A stretch of DNA of 64,000 nucleotides, taken from NCBI GenBank assembly GCA_963930775.1, contig OZ005694.1:10370899-10434898 (forward strand), written 5' to 3'. Below the pieces are notes generated by a model. That model searched no databases, was not told where the DNA came from, and saw only the letters and a list, made by a program, of their open reading frames with translations. Position numbers and translations under genes: made by a program. How positions within the stretch are numbered: the stretch's first letter is position 1; each line of letters begins with the position of its first letter. Below, piece by piece: positions 22,370 through 33,765 of the stretch. Source of the DNA: Cliona cf. orientalis (lineage: Eukaryota > Porifera > Demospongiae > Clionaida > Clionaidae).

Positions 22370-24405
22370 TTACATACGGAAGTCAAGGTCGATACAAACG
22401 AGTTCCCTTCCACTCTGGTCCCTCACATAGGCCTTACCAGTGTAGTGGCCCTGCATCAACACAGTGTAATAATTAATAATAATTAATAATCATCCAGCTG
22501 GGAAACTTGGAAGCTATAATCAAGTTCCACATATAAAAGTTCACCCAGCTTTTCATGATCAAAATTTGCAATATGCATGTGGCCCTAAATTCAGTTTATG
22601 TATATAATATTATAGCTATGTTAGGGTAAGTAGCTCTAAAGAGGTGTATTATGTACACATCACCATGACAACATCATTAAAGGCTTAAAAATGTAATTGC
22701 TGACTTACGCTTGGAGCGTCGCCAGGGATAGTTTGCTTCACAGAGATGGTCTGAGTACCAGCCTGAAGTGGGCACGACTTGCCAGCCTGCTTGAGAGCAT
22801 CACAAAGGTCCACCTTCTGATTGATGGGCAGGAATCCCCACTTCAGATCCATCTCGATCTGACCACCGGTAACCTCCTCATCTGTCATGTGCAAAAACAA
22901 ACAACTATATTCATTTTACGTGCATGATTGCATACATAGTGTTTAATAATAATGTAGCTATACCATGGCATGTGACTGCTCATTCACACCGTCTGGATCA
23001 ACACCGTGCATGCATGGATATTATTATAATTATTAGCTACCACACACACATCTGGAGACATGCACATGCAATGCCACGGGCCTTCTCTGCCCTATTATGT
23101 ACACGCTTTAATTTGAATTCACCGATCACATGTTTGAGGTTTAATTACAACTATGAATATTGATAGCTACACCTAGGAGCTGCTACATGTAGCTATTACT
23201 ACATAGCCTGCATGCAGGTGCATTAATCTGCAATCTTTATGTCCTGTATTTACTTTTGAAAGTGATGTAATAATATGTTTTTGGAGCCACAGTAAAAATT
23301 AGAAACAGTTTGGGAGGTCAAGGAATGCATGGCTATATGGAGTATTATGTGGACATATTATACCATCATGGAATAGCTGAGATCACAATAATATGATCAT
23401 TCCACACAGAGGCCAGATAAGTTGTATAGGGTACACTGTGAACTTTACTCAATTTACATCACCTGATCCTGAGTGGTGAGCTATTAATTAATGATGGGAT
23501 GGATGATGGCTATGCATGGCTATGGCATAGAATCAGGTGATTAGGCAGTAATGTTATGTCATAGGCTCATCATAGGTATGTATATGGTGCTCAAGTGAAC
23601 TATTAAGAACACAACAGTGTGCATACTCTTACACCTACTGCATTATACTAAGCCCATTAATAATATGCTAAACATCTTTAGTATAGTACTGAGGAAGGAT
23701 ATAATTTTATATACTGAGGACGAAATTTAGGCTAATATGCAAAAAAATTTACAAGCGAAAATATCCCGATCTACGGTAGCTAGCTAAGTGGCTTACTGAG
23801 GGTAAGGGTAGCTGTCAGAGTGAGATCCGCACCCTTCTTGGGTGGATCTGGAGTGATGGTGATGTTGAGTACCTTCGCAGGGTCAGAGGAGCTGCCTGCA
23901 TGGATAGATGATAAGATTAATAATAATTGTCAGGTCCATGCAGTGCAGATCATTAAATTTTCTAGCTAGCGAAGCTGCTAGTGTATTAAATTCAAGCCAG
24001 GATAGCAAAGCATATAGATTATAGACACTAATTTTTTTACAACATGCAAGGATATTAATTTTGCATATTATAGTATCACAAAAAAAAAAACCACACCACG
24101 GTTGTGTAATATAATTCAATACCCCCTGGCACAGCTTCACACCTTCACTTGAAGGCTGTAGGCGAGCGACTTGGTATTTAGTTTATAATATTATATGCAA
24201 TGGGCTATGGTTCATTGACTTTTTGCTGTAAATTATGACTTGTCTTACTACAAATGGACCAGATGTCGTGGAGTTTTCCATTCCCCGCTTCGGTCAGTAC
24301 CAGCATCTTGAGATCATTCTTATAGAGCTGAACACCGTGAGAAGGAGCGGCCTCCGAGGATAGGACAACCGCGGCCAAAAGAACGATAGCAAAGAGAATC
24401 TTCAT
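22370..24405 (-). CDS. ML-domain secreted lipid-binding protein 3
   Basis: Minus exons 24249-24405, 23797-23895, 22709-22881, 22370-22450; 169 aa. The signal peptide begins MKILFAIVLLAAVVL. Exon 1 ends WSIC. Exon 2 has TPDPPKKGAD. Exon 3 has DLCD and SCPL. Exon 4 is GHYTGKAYV followed by a terminal VCIDLDF. It is the first of eight minus-strand ML genes and is convergent with gene 2. Intron 2 is long (915 nt) and carries no recognisable gene. Confidence 0.87.
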
Positions 24406-24633
24406 CTTCTCTGGATTCCGCGCCGAGTCAGTTGAGCTTCAGTGAGGTTAACGTTTGAGCTAGCTGGCTGCGGTCAATTGAATGATTTCCGCATTTTTAA
24501 GCTAAAACATAATATTATACTTCCGCATTTTACCCCCACCCAGCAACATTACAACTATACATGACGACCCATACCAGTTCTAAGCAGCAACATTACATGG
24601 CACGTCTTAATAACTCATGCATGCAGCTTCAGT

Positions 24634-25510
24634 TCAATGCAACATAAAGTCCAGTTTAATGCAAATGAGCTCTGAGCCACTTTTATCCTTCATGTAACTA
24701 TGACCAGTGTAGTGACCCTGCAGAGATAATTAATTGATATGCACTTTCAATTTGTGACATAGCTTACAGTAGAACTTACCTTTGGAGCTAAACCTGGAAT
24801 TGGCAATGCCAGGAATATGGTCTGTTTCCCCGGCTCGAGGGGGCAGGAGCCCCCTGCTTTCTTGACGGTCCTGCAAAGATCCACTTTTTTGTTGTAAGGA
24901 AGCATGCCTTTCAGATTGATATCAATCTCACCACCTTTCACTTCTTTCCCTACAAAATTATCATAATGGCCAATTACAAAAGGAGTGGGTATAGGTTGTG
25001 TCAAACTTAGTAAATACTATGTTTGGCTGTTGAACTTCACAATGCATGTCTAGCTCACTTACTTAGGTCTATATCGGTCTTCAAGTTGAGATATTTTCCC
25101 CTGACTGGAGGGCTTGGATCGGCACTGAAGTTCAGTAGCTTTGCAGAGTCTGCTGGATCAGCTGCAGCACAAAAGAAAAAAAAAATCTGATCAGCGATAC
25201 TTTTTTTATAGATCTATAAAAATTTATTATGACATAATATAATATTATACTGGTACTATAGGCTTTCAAATTAAAATTTGAATGTAGTACATAAGTATAG
25301 CTATTATAGACAAGAAGAATCAGCTAGCTATCGATTTTAATGGTGAAATCAGTGGATGTTGGACTTACTACAATCTTCCCAGTTAAAGTCACTGCGCTTT
25401 GCAGCTTCTACCGTCTGAATCACATTCTTGTAGAGCTGCTTGGAAGAAGGAACGGCTTCGATCAGCAGAATGGACGCAACCAGAAGAGAACAGGCAAAGA
25501 TAAGCTTCAT
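24634..25510 (-). CDS. ML-domain secreted lipid-binding protein 4
   Basis: Minus exons 25369-25510, 25063-25161, 24780-24949, 24634-24717; 164 aa. Signal MKLIFACSLLVASILL. Exon 1 ends WEDC. Exon 2 has ADPSPPVRG. Exon 3 has DLCR and SCPL. Exon 4 is GHYTGHSYM...LICIKLDF. It lies 228 bp downstream of ML gene 3's start, in tandem. In exon 1 and exon 4 it resembles gene 3 more than genes 1 and 2. Confidence 0.85.
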
Positions 25511-26325
25511 CTCGGCGAGCTTTTTCTTACAGATTATGATCTCAATTGCTAGGTATAGGTACGTGCAAACCTGCATGCATGGCTTTATATTATATCAACT
25601 GCACAGCTGCAGATACTCACATGCAGCATGTGTATATATACCCATGGCATGCATGTCCCACGACTTGTAGTGTATATACTATATGCCGTGCTGATCACAT
25701 TTTTGCTACTTTGGATCTGAGCTATTCAAACAGAGAACATTGCCTTGCTTGTGGATCATTCGATTGGTTTGGATGCACTCACGTAACACGATATCCACGC
25801 AGCTGGGTTAGTAGAAAAGGTGATCAATCATATGAATTAAGGCTGCCTATTGTTGACGTCAATTAGCACATACACAATAATATTATTGTTGTCTCACTGA
25901 CATAAGCATAGAGATACAATATCACACTGCAGCTGTACAATAACAGCTATTAAATTTTTGGATGTTATATTACGATGACATTGTGCTATTATTAGAAGCA
26001 GCTCTAGCTTGATCTAGTCAGCTACAAAGTAATTAAGACCTATTATTATATTGCTCTCAGAGAGTGTATGTACGTACAATGTCATGCTTCCTAGCCTAGG
26101 AGGTGGCATATGCACGTGGTCAACAGCAATAGACACTTTCCATTTATGGTAATTGCAATTACAGTATTCCATGCAACCACAGCCAATTTCTCCTAGCAAC
26201 CAGCACTGTGTTATCCGATAAAAAAAATCAACACTCACAACCATGCAAGGTTGTTAATAACTATTTAATAGCAAAATTAATCGGGTAATAATTATTATAG
26301 TCTGGCGTTCATGTAGTTTGGAGGG
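25511..26325. other. Intergenic spacer between ML genes 4 and 5
   Basis: 815 bp, AT-rich. No coding exon, repeat-family end or RNA gene was recognised. Short open frames here show no domain or splice support. Confidence 0.5.
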
Positions 26326-28747
26326 TCATTTGATCTGAAAAGCCACTTGGAGACAGACTAGCTCTTTGCCAGTCGGGTCCATTGCTCGAGCTGTTGCTGT
26401 GTACATACCCTATAGTTGGAGAATCACATGATAATAATACCGTACTTAATCTAATGCTACAATGTCATAAATTGAAAAACGTGTGCTTTTCTGGCAAAGG
26501 TCGTCAATCGCTCCATACCGTAAACGTGGAAATATTGGCGTGACATTAAATTTGGCAATTTGGCGATCGGCGCAGAAATCGCCAAATTAAATGATTTCTT
26601 GCACTATCGCAATATATTAGGCCTACGTATAGGAAAAAATCGCCAAATTTAAAACCGCCAATATTTTTGTGGGCGGCTCGACGGCAAAAATCGCCAAATT
26701 AAATGTTCGCCAATATTTCCGTGTATACGGTATATACATGTTATGAGAATTTGTAAAAATTAATGCTAATTTCTTATGCTAAATGGGATCATACGTTATG
26801 TATTAGTTATATCACGGGCGCGAGGGATCTATGCGAGATATTGCACCGAAGCCCGAGGGCGCCTTGCGCCCGAGGGCTGAGTGCAATATGTCGCCATAGA
26901 TCCCGAGCGCACGTGATATAACTAATTTATATCCCGAGGAAGTAAACAGTGCCCCCCGCAATGTTTTATCTCACCGCCGATTGGTCAATGGCTCCTCTCC
27001 ATGGAAACAAGCCGCTCCATAGAAATAAATTCAACTTCGATAGTGACAAGACAACCATCCAACTCGAAATCGCTGACTGAGCGAGGTTAGCTGTTGACTG
27101 TGAGTAGCCTAGCTAGCTAGCTACGAGTGTTTTGAATAGCTAAAGCTATCTATCTGTACTACTAGCCAATAATAGTCCAGTGTCAGTTTGGTCATAGATA
27201 TTAGAGCGAATATCTATGGTTTGGTCAACAATAGTGTCATCCTTTTAGTTTCTCGATCGAGAGAAGCACGGTACACAGTACGAACTAGCTAGCTAGCTAG
27301 TTCTTGCACGTGGCAAGTGTCAATTGAATGATTGCTAAATTGTATCCTGTGTGGTATCAATTAGCGCGCGTATGCTTCCTGTACCTGTGCAAACCAAGTA
27401 TGTAGTGTGGTCTGTTGCACACAGCCTGCTGGCTGCATTCTTGACTGGGGAATCCTTGATACTATTCCCTCCCTACACCTATTATGTTACCTCAGTATCA
27501 AGTATACAGTACTAGTACACCCTAAAGGAATTAATATCGCACTGTACACCCTAAGGGGGTTAATATCGCACACTTAGCAGTGCGATATTAAGAATAATTG
27601 TCCTAGAAAAGTATGTAAAAGGGATATATCGATTAACTGCGGTAGGTACAAAAATTACTGTACCGGGGTCAAGCATTACATAGCAAGAGATGCTGCAAGA
27701 TTTGCAATCTCATCACTAGTAACGTTTCCCGGAATTAACCCCCCTCCCCCTCTAATCCACATTACGGTGAATCGTAAATTGTGCAGCAACTACGGGACTA
27801 GCAAGAGGCTGTAGGAATAATAATCTATTTTTCTCATGCGGTATGCCATTATTAGTGTTTCATTTTTAAATCTATTAGTTCAAAAATACAGCTACATCCC
27901 GCAACTTGATAATTAAAGGCTAATTACCATAAGCCTGGTAAGGCAGGTATTGAAATCCACTACTTACCCTTGGAGTCTCAACTGGGATGGGAGTGGTCAT
28001 GTTGACACTGTATTTTCCGGCGGCCACAGGGCATTTGAGGCCAACGTGATGAAGGGCGGTTCCACAGAGATCGTATGTCTTATTCTGGAACAGGAATCCT
28101 GCGATCTTTACTTCAGCGGTGCCAATGCTACCACCAAGTATACTCTCCACTGAAAAGGTATAATTTTTTTCGGTCAGTAAAATTAGATCTAAAACACTTC
28201 ATTAATTTTGGTGAAATTATTACTAAATATGATGGATTTACTACAGCAAATCATTTGAGATACAAAATTTAATAAAATAGGACAACTCAAGGTGGGGGAC
28301 ACTGATTTATTAACGGTGACTTACTTAAAGTAAAGTTTGCAGCAATAGTGACATTTCCTCCCTTCTTTAAGTCGTACGGAGTCACCAAAACGGACTGAAC
28401 TGTCACTCGTTTCAAGTCCTCTGGGGTGCCTGCACATACAGCATAATACAGTGTGAACTAGTGGGTCACCGACCAATTCTAGTTGCATGATATATAAAAC
28501 CACATTCCAGCTTTCGGTACCACTGAATGTACAGGTCTATGAGCTTAGGAATTGCCCTCCCCACCCCCACCCCTCCCCTCCAACCCATCCGGTGACAAAC
28601 TAAACAGAGCTACTATTCACTTGAATTATGATGCAGCTGAAACTCACTGCAATTGGTCCAGGTAAAACCTGGGAATGGTGGTTGGGCGTACAGTGATGTC
28701 ACGATCACAGCTAAAAGCAAACAAATATGAGCAAGTAAGGACTTCAT
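26326..28747 (-). CDS. ML-domain secreted lipid-binding protein 5
   Basis: Minus exons 28648-28747, 28325-28429, 27968-28149, 26326-26409; 156 aa. Signal MKSLLAHICLLLAVIV. Exon 1 ends WTNC, with almost no spacer between signal and domain. Exon 2 (105 nt, two residues longer than in genes 1-4) has TPYDLKKGG in place of DPPKKG. Exon 3 has DLCG and KCPV. Exon 4 is GMYTATARA...LVCLQVAF. Intron 3 is 1,558 nt and loaded with inverted repeats. Its start faces the TRAF-like gene across 213 bp. Confidence 0.83.
26516..26732. mobile_element. MITE-like element, family 1 (copy b)
   Basis: The ends TACCGTAAACGTGGAAATATTGGCG and the reverse complement, with the same AATTTGGC/GCCAAATT-rich interior as copy a. 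Lies in intron 3 of ML gene 5. Confidence 0.75.
26803..26925. repeat. Long foldback (about 58-bp arms)
   Basis: TTAGTTATATCACG...GATCTATG...GCAATAT...CCCGAGGGCG is followed, after a few bases, by its inverted complement ending CGTGATATAACTAA. It is much more GC-rich than its surroundings. No ORF; foldback or MITE relic within ML gene 5 intron 3. Confidence 0.85.
27505..27600. repeat. Short tandem repeat, GTACACCCTAA / TTAATATCGCAC
   Basis: Two imperfect copies of an approximately 32-bp unit (TACACCCTAA..., TTAATATCGCAC) lie in the long intron of ML gene 5, followed by an inverted GTGCGATATTAA. Confidence 0.6.
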
Positions 28748-28960
28748 CTTGAGTGTTTGCTGATTCTCGTCCCCTGGCCCGGCCCCACCCAGCGCTTAGC
28801 CGTGAGGTATAGTCGGTACGAGGTCGTCACATCCATGATCTTTGATGTGTGTACCGAGCATGCGCGAGACTACACCAGACATGACCAATGATTCTACTTG
28901 CGCGATTCAAACAAAGAGACACACCCATTGCAGCAATATTGATTCCGCTAGCAATCAATC
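28748..28960. promoter_or_regulatory. Bidirectional promoter interval, ML gene 5 / TRAF-like gene
   Basis: 213 bp between divergent start codons. It is more GC-rich than its surroundings, with a CCCGGCCC-like stretch. Common regulation is inferred only from spacing. Confidence 0.45.
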
Positions 28961-30841
28961 ATGGCATCCAGATCTAACACAGGCAAGAAGGGCTACGACT
29001 GCAAGTTCGTGGACGTCGTTCCCAATTCACTGATATGTCTCATCTGTACCTTCGTGGCCAGAGAGCCCCAGCAAGCAATTTGTTGTGGAAAGATCTACTG
29101 CAAGAGATGTCTTGACGATCTTACTGCGCATTTATCGCATGATCTGCTTGCATCTACTAAATGCCCGAATTGCAGACTTCTCTGGACCGATAGATCTACA
29201 AGTACCTTTCCCGACAAAAAAAGTGAGTTTTAAGGATTTTGGACAAGGCCCCTAATGTATACCGATTAATAATCGGTATACATTAGGGGCCTTGTCCAAA
29301 ATCCTTGTGGAAAAATTAACGTCATTATGACGTTAACATTTTATCCCCCTCCCCCCCCCCTCTCTTAACGTCACAGCATTTCAACATAGATTCAATACTG
29401 AAACTCTGATTCTGCTCCATTTAGCCTACACATTCGATATTCACTTGTATTCTACAGTGCTAGCTATGTCTTCATGGATTCATTGCATACCTGTGCTTCT
29501 TTAGCACTTTCTTGCTTGCCTGTAGCTACGTGCACACTTTTAGCTACTTAGTGCTTGATACAGCTGTCACAAAAATGCAAATTTTGACACTGCTGGAGGT
29601 GTGTCTAGACTTGTTCAACCACAAGAATGCATAATCACAACTAAAGCTAAAAACTGCTGACAATGCAGTTGTAAAACGTCATGGGCCAAGACCCCCTCCC
29701 CCCCTAACGTCATAATGACGTTAATTTTTCCACAAGGACTTTGGACAAGCCCCCTTATAATTAATAAGAATTGTGCAAATCTTGAAATAATTATTATTGC
29801 TGTGTTAATATAGCTGATCGAGATATCAAGTCGCTTAAAATTCGTTGTGACAACAAATGCTGTGAATGGATTGGAGATCTTAATTCGCTGGAGAAACATT
29901 TGGCAGGGTGCGATTTTGCTCTACTTCCTTGTCGCAATGAGTGTAAGGATGGAAGCAAAAGGATCGTCCAAGTTCTTCGTAAGGATTTGAATAAACACGA
30001 GACAGAAGAGTGCCCAAGGCGACAGTACAACTGCCCACACTGCATGGTAGCCGGGGAATACCTAGAACGCACAACGATACACTATGAAAAATGTCCGAAA
30101 GTTTGCATCCCATGTCCAAATACTAATTGCCTTCACAAGATTTCACGCTGTGAACTTTCTGATCATCGCAAAGTTTGTGAATTTGAAATAGTATCTTGCA
30201 AGTATGTCAGTATTGGATGTAAGACGTCCCTCATCCGCAAAGATCTCGCTGAACATGAGAGTAATAGTCATCATCATCTTCAAATTGCAATTGATGCAGT
30301 CAATACACTTCAAACAAAATATCTAGCATTGGCAAGCAACAGTAGCGCTAGTATAACATTTCAGTTAGCCAACTTTCATAAACATAAAACTAACAGCGAT
30401 ATAATCTATAGTCCACCATTCTACTCTTGTCCTGGAGGATATAAACTGTGTGTTAGAGTAGACGCCAATGGATATGGTGATGATAAAGGAACCCATGTTT
30501 CAGTATTCGTGTATCTGATGCGTGGAGAGTATGATGATCACCTTTCTTGGCCATTCACTGGACAAATTACAGCTGAGTTACTAAATCAGATTGAGAACAG
30601 ACATCGCCACTCAAAGCCGATACTATTTTCAGTGGATTATGCGGGAGGTCAACGAGTTGTGAATGCTGAAAGAGCATCAACTGGTCGTGGTCAACAACGA
30701 TTTATCCCTCATACATCTCTGGATTATAATGCTGTCAAAAATTGTCAGTATCTCAAAGATGATTCTCTCTATTTCAGATTCACGGTCACTCGAGCTAGTA
30801 ATCCTAAACCATGGCTTATTGCTTCTGGCCAATTCTCTTAG
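28961..30841 (+). CDS. TRAF-like protein: RING, TRAF zinc fingers, MATH
   Basis: Two exons, 28961-29222 and 29814-30841 (phase 1), 429 aa. Exon 1 holds a RING-type zinc finger (CLIC, CCGKIYCKRC, CPNC, about residues 24-70) in which the usual His of the C3HC4 pattern is not in the canonical place (CCGK.YC). Exon 2 starts with TRAF-type zinc-finger repeats (Cys/His spacing near CDNKCCEW, CPRRQYNCPHC, CEFEIVSCKY), then a short helix and a C-terminal MATH/TRAF-C domain (SITFQLANF ... FRFTV). By family it would be a signalling adaptor or E3 ligase downstream of membrane receptors. No membrane segment. The intron carries MITE family 2. It interrupts the ML array. Confidence 0.88.
29232..29306. repeat. 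Near-perfect 75-nt palindrome
   Basis: AAGGATTTTGGACAAGGCCCC...ACCGATTA followed directly by the inverted complement. It looks like two MITE family 2 ends meeting head to head, one being the left end of the element at 29286-29754. Confidence 0.9.
29286..29754. mobile_element. MITE, family 2 (copy b), TTA target duplication
   Basis: About 50-bp terminal inverted repeats (GGGGCCTTGTCCAAAATCC... and its complement ending GGACAAGCCCCC), each carrying the TTAACGTCAT.ATGACGTTAA palindrome, flanked by TTA on both sides. Sits in the intron of the TRAF-like gene. PIF/Harbinger-like by TSD. Confidence 0.8.
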
Positions 30842-31273
30842 CTAATAAGTTTAGAACTTCCTCCCTAGCTAAAACAATTATTGTTATTGTAGTTCTAGTA
30901 TATACAGTATATATAGCCGGAAATATTGGCGGGCATTAAATTTGGCGGTTGAGCCCAAAATCGCTATTTGAAAGAATATTGGCGGATTTAAATTTGGCGG
31001 TTCGGTACGGGATCGCCATACGTATAATATATATGCGAGTAGGAAATTTTGGCGGATTTTAATTTGGCGGTTGTACCGCCAAACCGCCAATTGCAAATTT
31101 TAATTCCCCGCCAAATTTTCCGGCTTTACGGTACAATCTCCCCAGTGCATGGTTTTCTTGAATCAATAATGTATAATGTTATATTATGCTATGACACACC
31201 TGATCTTACTATAACTATTCACACGATATTAAAGATAATACTTGATTCTACATTCTCGTTCTGATGTTAGCAA
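30842..31273. other. Intergenic spacer, mostly a MITE
   Basis: This convergent gap between the TRAF-like gene (+) and ML gene 6 (-) is occupied largely by family 1 copy c (30904-31133). The rest is AT-rich with no gene. Confidence 0.6.
30904..31133. mobile_element. MITE-like element, family 1 (copy c)
   Basis: The ends AGCCGGAAATATTGGCGGGC and CCCCGCCAAATTTTCCGGCT, with GCCAAATT-rich internal stems. Very similar to copy a, including the GGTTCGGTACGGGATCGCCATACG interior. Confidence 0.8.
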
Positions 31274-32451
31274 TCACTCCAGCTTGGCGTCAACGTCGAC
31301 GCAGACAAACTCCTTCCCATTTTGATCAATGCCTCGAGCATTCGCTGTGTAGTGACCCTATAGGAGAACAAGATTGCGTAATATTAGGCCCCTCCAAATC
31401 AATTAGTAGTTTCTCATCCCCCTTAATTTCCGCCCGCATACATTTTGTGATTAGGAGCACAATGCAAAAGTATACCGCCTCCTTTTTTGCAAGCGATTTT
31501 GACGACCATTTCCATCAAAAATTACACATATTGACGACCATTACCACCGCCCGCCCGCATCAATTTTGAGCTCAGAGGGGATGAGAAACTACAAATTGAT
31601 TTGGAGGGGCCTTATTGATTTTATAGTAGACTAGGCTGCCTTATAGTTATATTAAAATTAGCACACCCCACTGAAATTAAAGTAGCCAATGACAATCAAG
31701 ATGTAGGAATGATCTTGGCAAACTGAGACAGTGGTGATAAAGACAGTTGTTTACCCTTGGGGCAGCCTCTGGTATTTTTGTCTTGACGGTGATGCTGTGT
31801 TGACCAGCAGCGACTGGGCACTTGAGATTGACTTGGGGCAGCACGTCCTCGCAGAGATCAAACGTGTGACTGTAGAGCTTGATACCATCAAGTTTTGCCT
31901 CCACTTCAGCTTTGCCAGCCGTTATATTCTCCACTGCAGTATGAGACAGAGACATACACACACAAGAATTAGCTAGAATAAATAGCTTGGTTCAACTGTG
32001 GAGCACGTCAGCTATACTATGATAGCTATATTTTATATATAGCACACAGAGCTATTCTGAATCACATGTAGTAAAAAATAATAACCTCGGTTCTCAGCGC
32101 AAATTTTTCCTACTCTAAAGAAACGATTGTTAAGCTGACTTACTGAGGGTGAAAGTTGACATAACGGTGAGTTCATCTCCCTTCTTCGGCGTTTCTGGAC
32201 TCACAGTGATGGATTGGATCGTGGCCCTGGTCTTATCATCAGCTGTACCTGCATCATTGAATAAGAGAGAAATAATAATAATAATAATATTTTCTCATGT
32301 CATGCATTGCATGGGTATCAAATTAAATTTTGGCATAATTCTCAGATGATCACAGTAAAAACTTGAAAAACTTACTACAGTCAGTCCATAATTTTGCATT
32401 GACAACCAAGCCAGTTGCAACCAACAATAAACAAGACAGAAACAGCTTCAT
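31274..32451 (-). CDS. ML-domain secreted lipid-binding protein 6
   Basis: Minus exons 32376-32451, 32144-32248, 31755-31933, 31274-31357; 147 aa, the shortest of the array. The signal MKLFLSCLLLVATGLVVNA runs directly into KLWTDC. Exon 2 has SPETPKKGDE. Exon 3 has DLCE and KCPV plus an NIT sequon. Exon 4 is GHYTANARG...FVCVDVDAKLE. The 105-nt exon 2 and the KCPVAAG motif group it with ML gene 5. Intron 3 carries a TTA-flanked MITE. Confidence 0.85.
31387..31611. mobile_element. MITE, family 4, TTA target duplication
   Basis: 225 bp with termini GGCCCCTCCAAATCAATT and the reverse complement (AATTGATTTGGAGGGGCC), then inner AGTAGTTTCTCATCCCC/GGGGATGAGAAACTAC, flanked by TTA. No ORF. PIF/Harbinger-like by TSD. 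In intron 3 of ML gene 6. Confidence 0.85.
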
Positions 32452-32851
32452 CTGGGCTATCTGAGTTTGATTGAGATTCAGATATATTATATGAGCCTAT
32501 GACTACAATCTTTCAACTGTGAAAAAAAAACTTGCAGCAAGGGCTCTATATACCAGTGCTTCGATCGAGGCTAGGGAGTGATTATTCATGATCAATCCTT
32601 ACAGGGCAGCAGCTAGTGAGTGTATGTATACCATATTGGGAGTCCATTATGGAAAAAGTTATGCCAGTACACAATATGACACACGATATGCAAACTTTCA
32701 TGTGACATGATCAATGTGAGCATTGTTTCTGAAACAGTGTATGTATAGCTACTATAATATATTATATCTAAGAGTGCTTAATACAGTAACTGTTACTATT
32801 TTTATAACGTATTGATATTATTATGATGATGCATGGTTGGTTCAGTGTGGA
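32452..32851. other. Intergenic spacer between ML genes 6 and 7
   Basis: 400 bp, AT-rich; no gene or repeat-family member recognised. Confidence 0.5.
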
Positions 32852-33765
32852 TCAGTCAATGTGCATCTTGAAGTTGACACAGAAGATCCTCTCATTGTTC
32901 TGATCTGTGGTGATCATTTTCCCACCATAGTCACCCTGCATTCAGTGTACAGTACACAGTAGATTCTGATCATGGATTGCTTGATTGAAACACATACATG
33001 TACATGCAGATAATCATAAGGGGTTTGTATATGTACAATGCCATACATGTACATACAAGGGTAAATACACATGTCAGAGATTAATGACATCATAGCATAA
33101 TTCCACTTACGCCGGGCAGGGATCCAGGGATGTTCATCGTCAGTCCAAAGCTGAACTTTCCTTGTTTGACTGGACAGGAGAGACCGTAGTCGTCCATAAT
33201 CTCACAGAGGTCGTAGTCTAGCTGGAAGGGGAGCTGTCCCATGGTTATCAGTATGCTCATCTTTCCCGATGTTACTTCCTCATCTGATGCGTGTATGTGT
33301 GTGTGTGTGTGTGTGCATGTGTATGTAGCTATGAATACGTGTCATTTGGATCTATTTAGAGCTCACGATCAGCTTATACCAAGTGATAAGGTGGTGTTGA
33401 TGGTGAAGTCACTGTCTCGCTTCGGAGGATTTGGACTCAAAGTGATATCAACGATCTTTCCATGATCACCAGGCTTAGCTGTACAATTCAGCAATGACAC
33501 ATGCATATATTGAGAAATTTTTTTCAACTGTGTCACATAATACTAGGCTCCAAAACCTACTATCTGATGATACACCCTATTCTCAATCGAATTTTAACTT
33601 ACTGCAGTCTGTCCAGAAATTTCCCTGAGCGAAAGACTCCAGTGCTTGTTCCCTCTCCAAAAGGTACTCCTTGAAGGAGGATGAAAAGTGAGAGAGGGCA
33701 GAACACGAGACGGGCAGGCAGCTCAGACTCAGGACCAACACACAGACTGTGGCCAACAGCTTCAT
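32852..33765 (-). CDS. ML-domain secreted lipid-binding protein 7 (FWEYLL subgroup)
   Basis: Minus exons 33603-33765, 33380-33478, 33111-33283, 32852-32935; 172 aa. The signal peptide (MKLLATVCVLVLSLSC) is followed by an about 30-residue segment with FKEYLLEREQALESF before FWTDC. Genes 8 and 9 carry the same type of insert and genes 1-6 do not. Exon 2 has SPNPPKRDSD. Exon 3 has DLCE and SCPV. Exon 4 is GDYGGKMIT...IFCVNFKMHID. The donor of exon 2 (GTATAA) is less canonical than in the paralogues. Confidence 0.85.
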
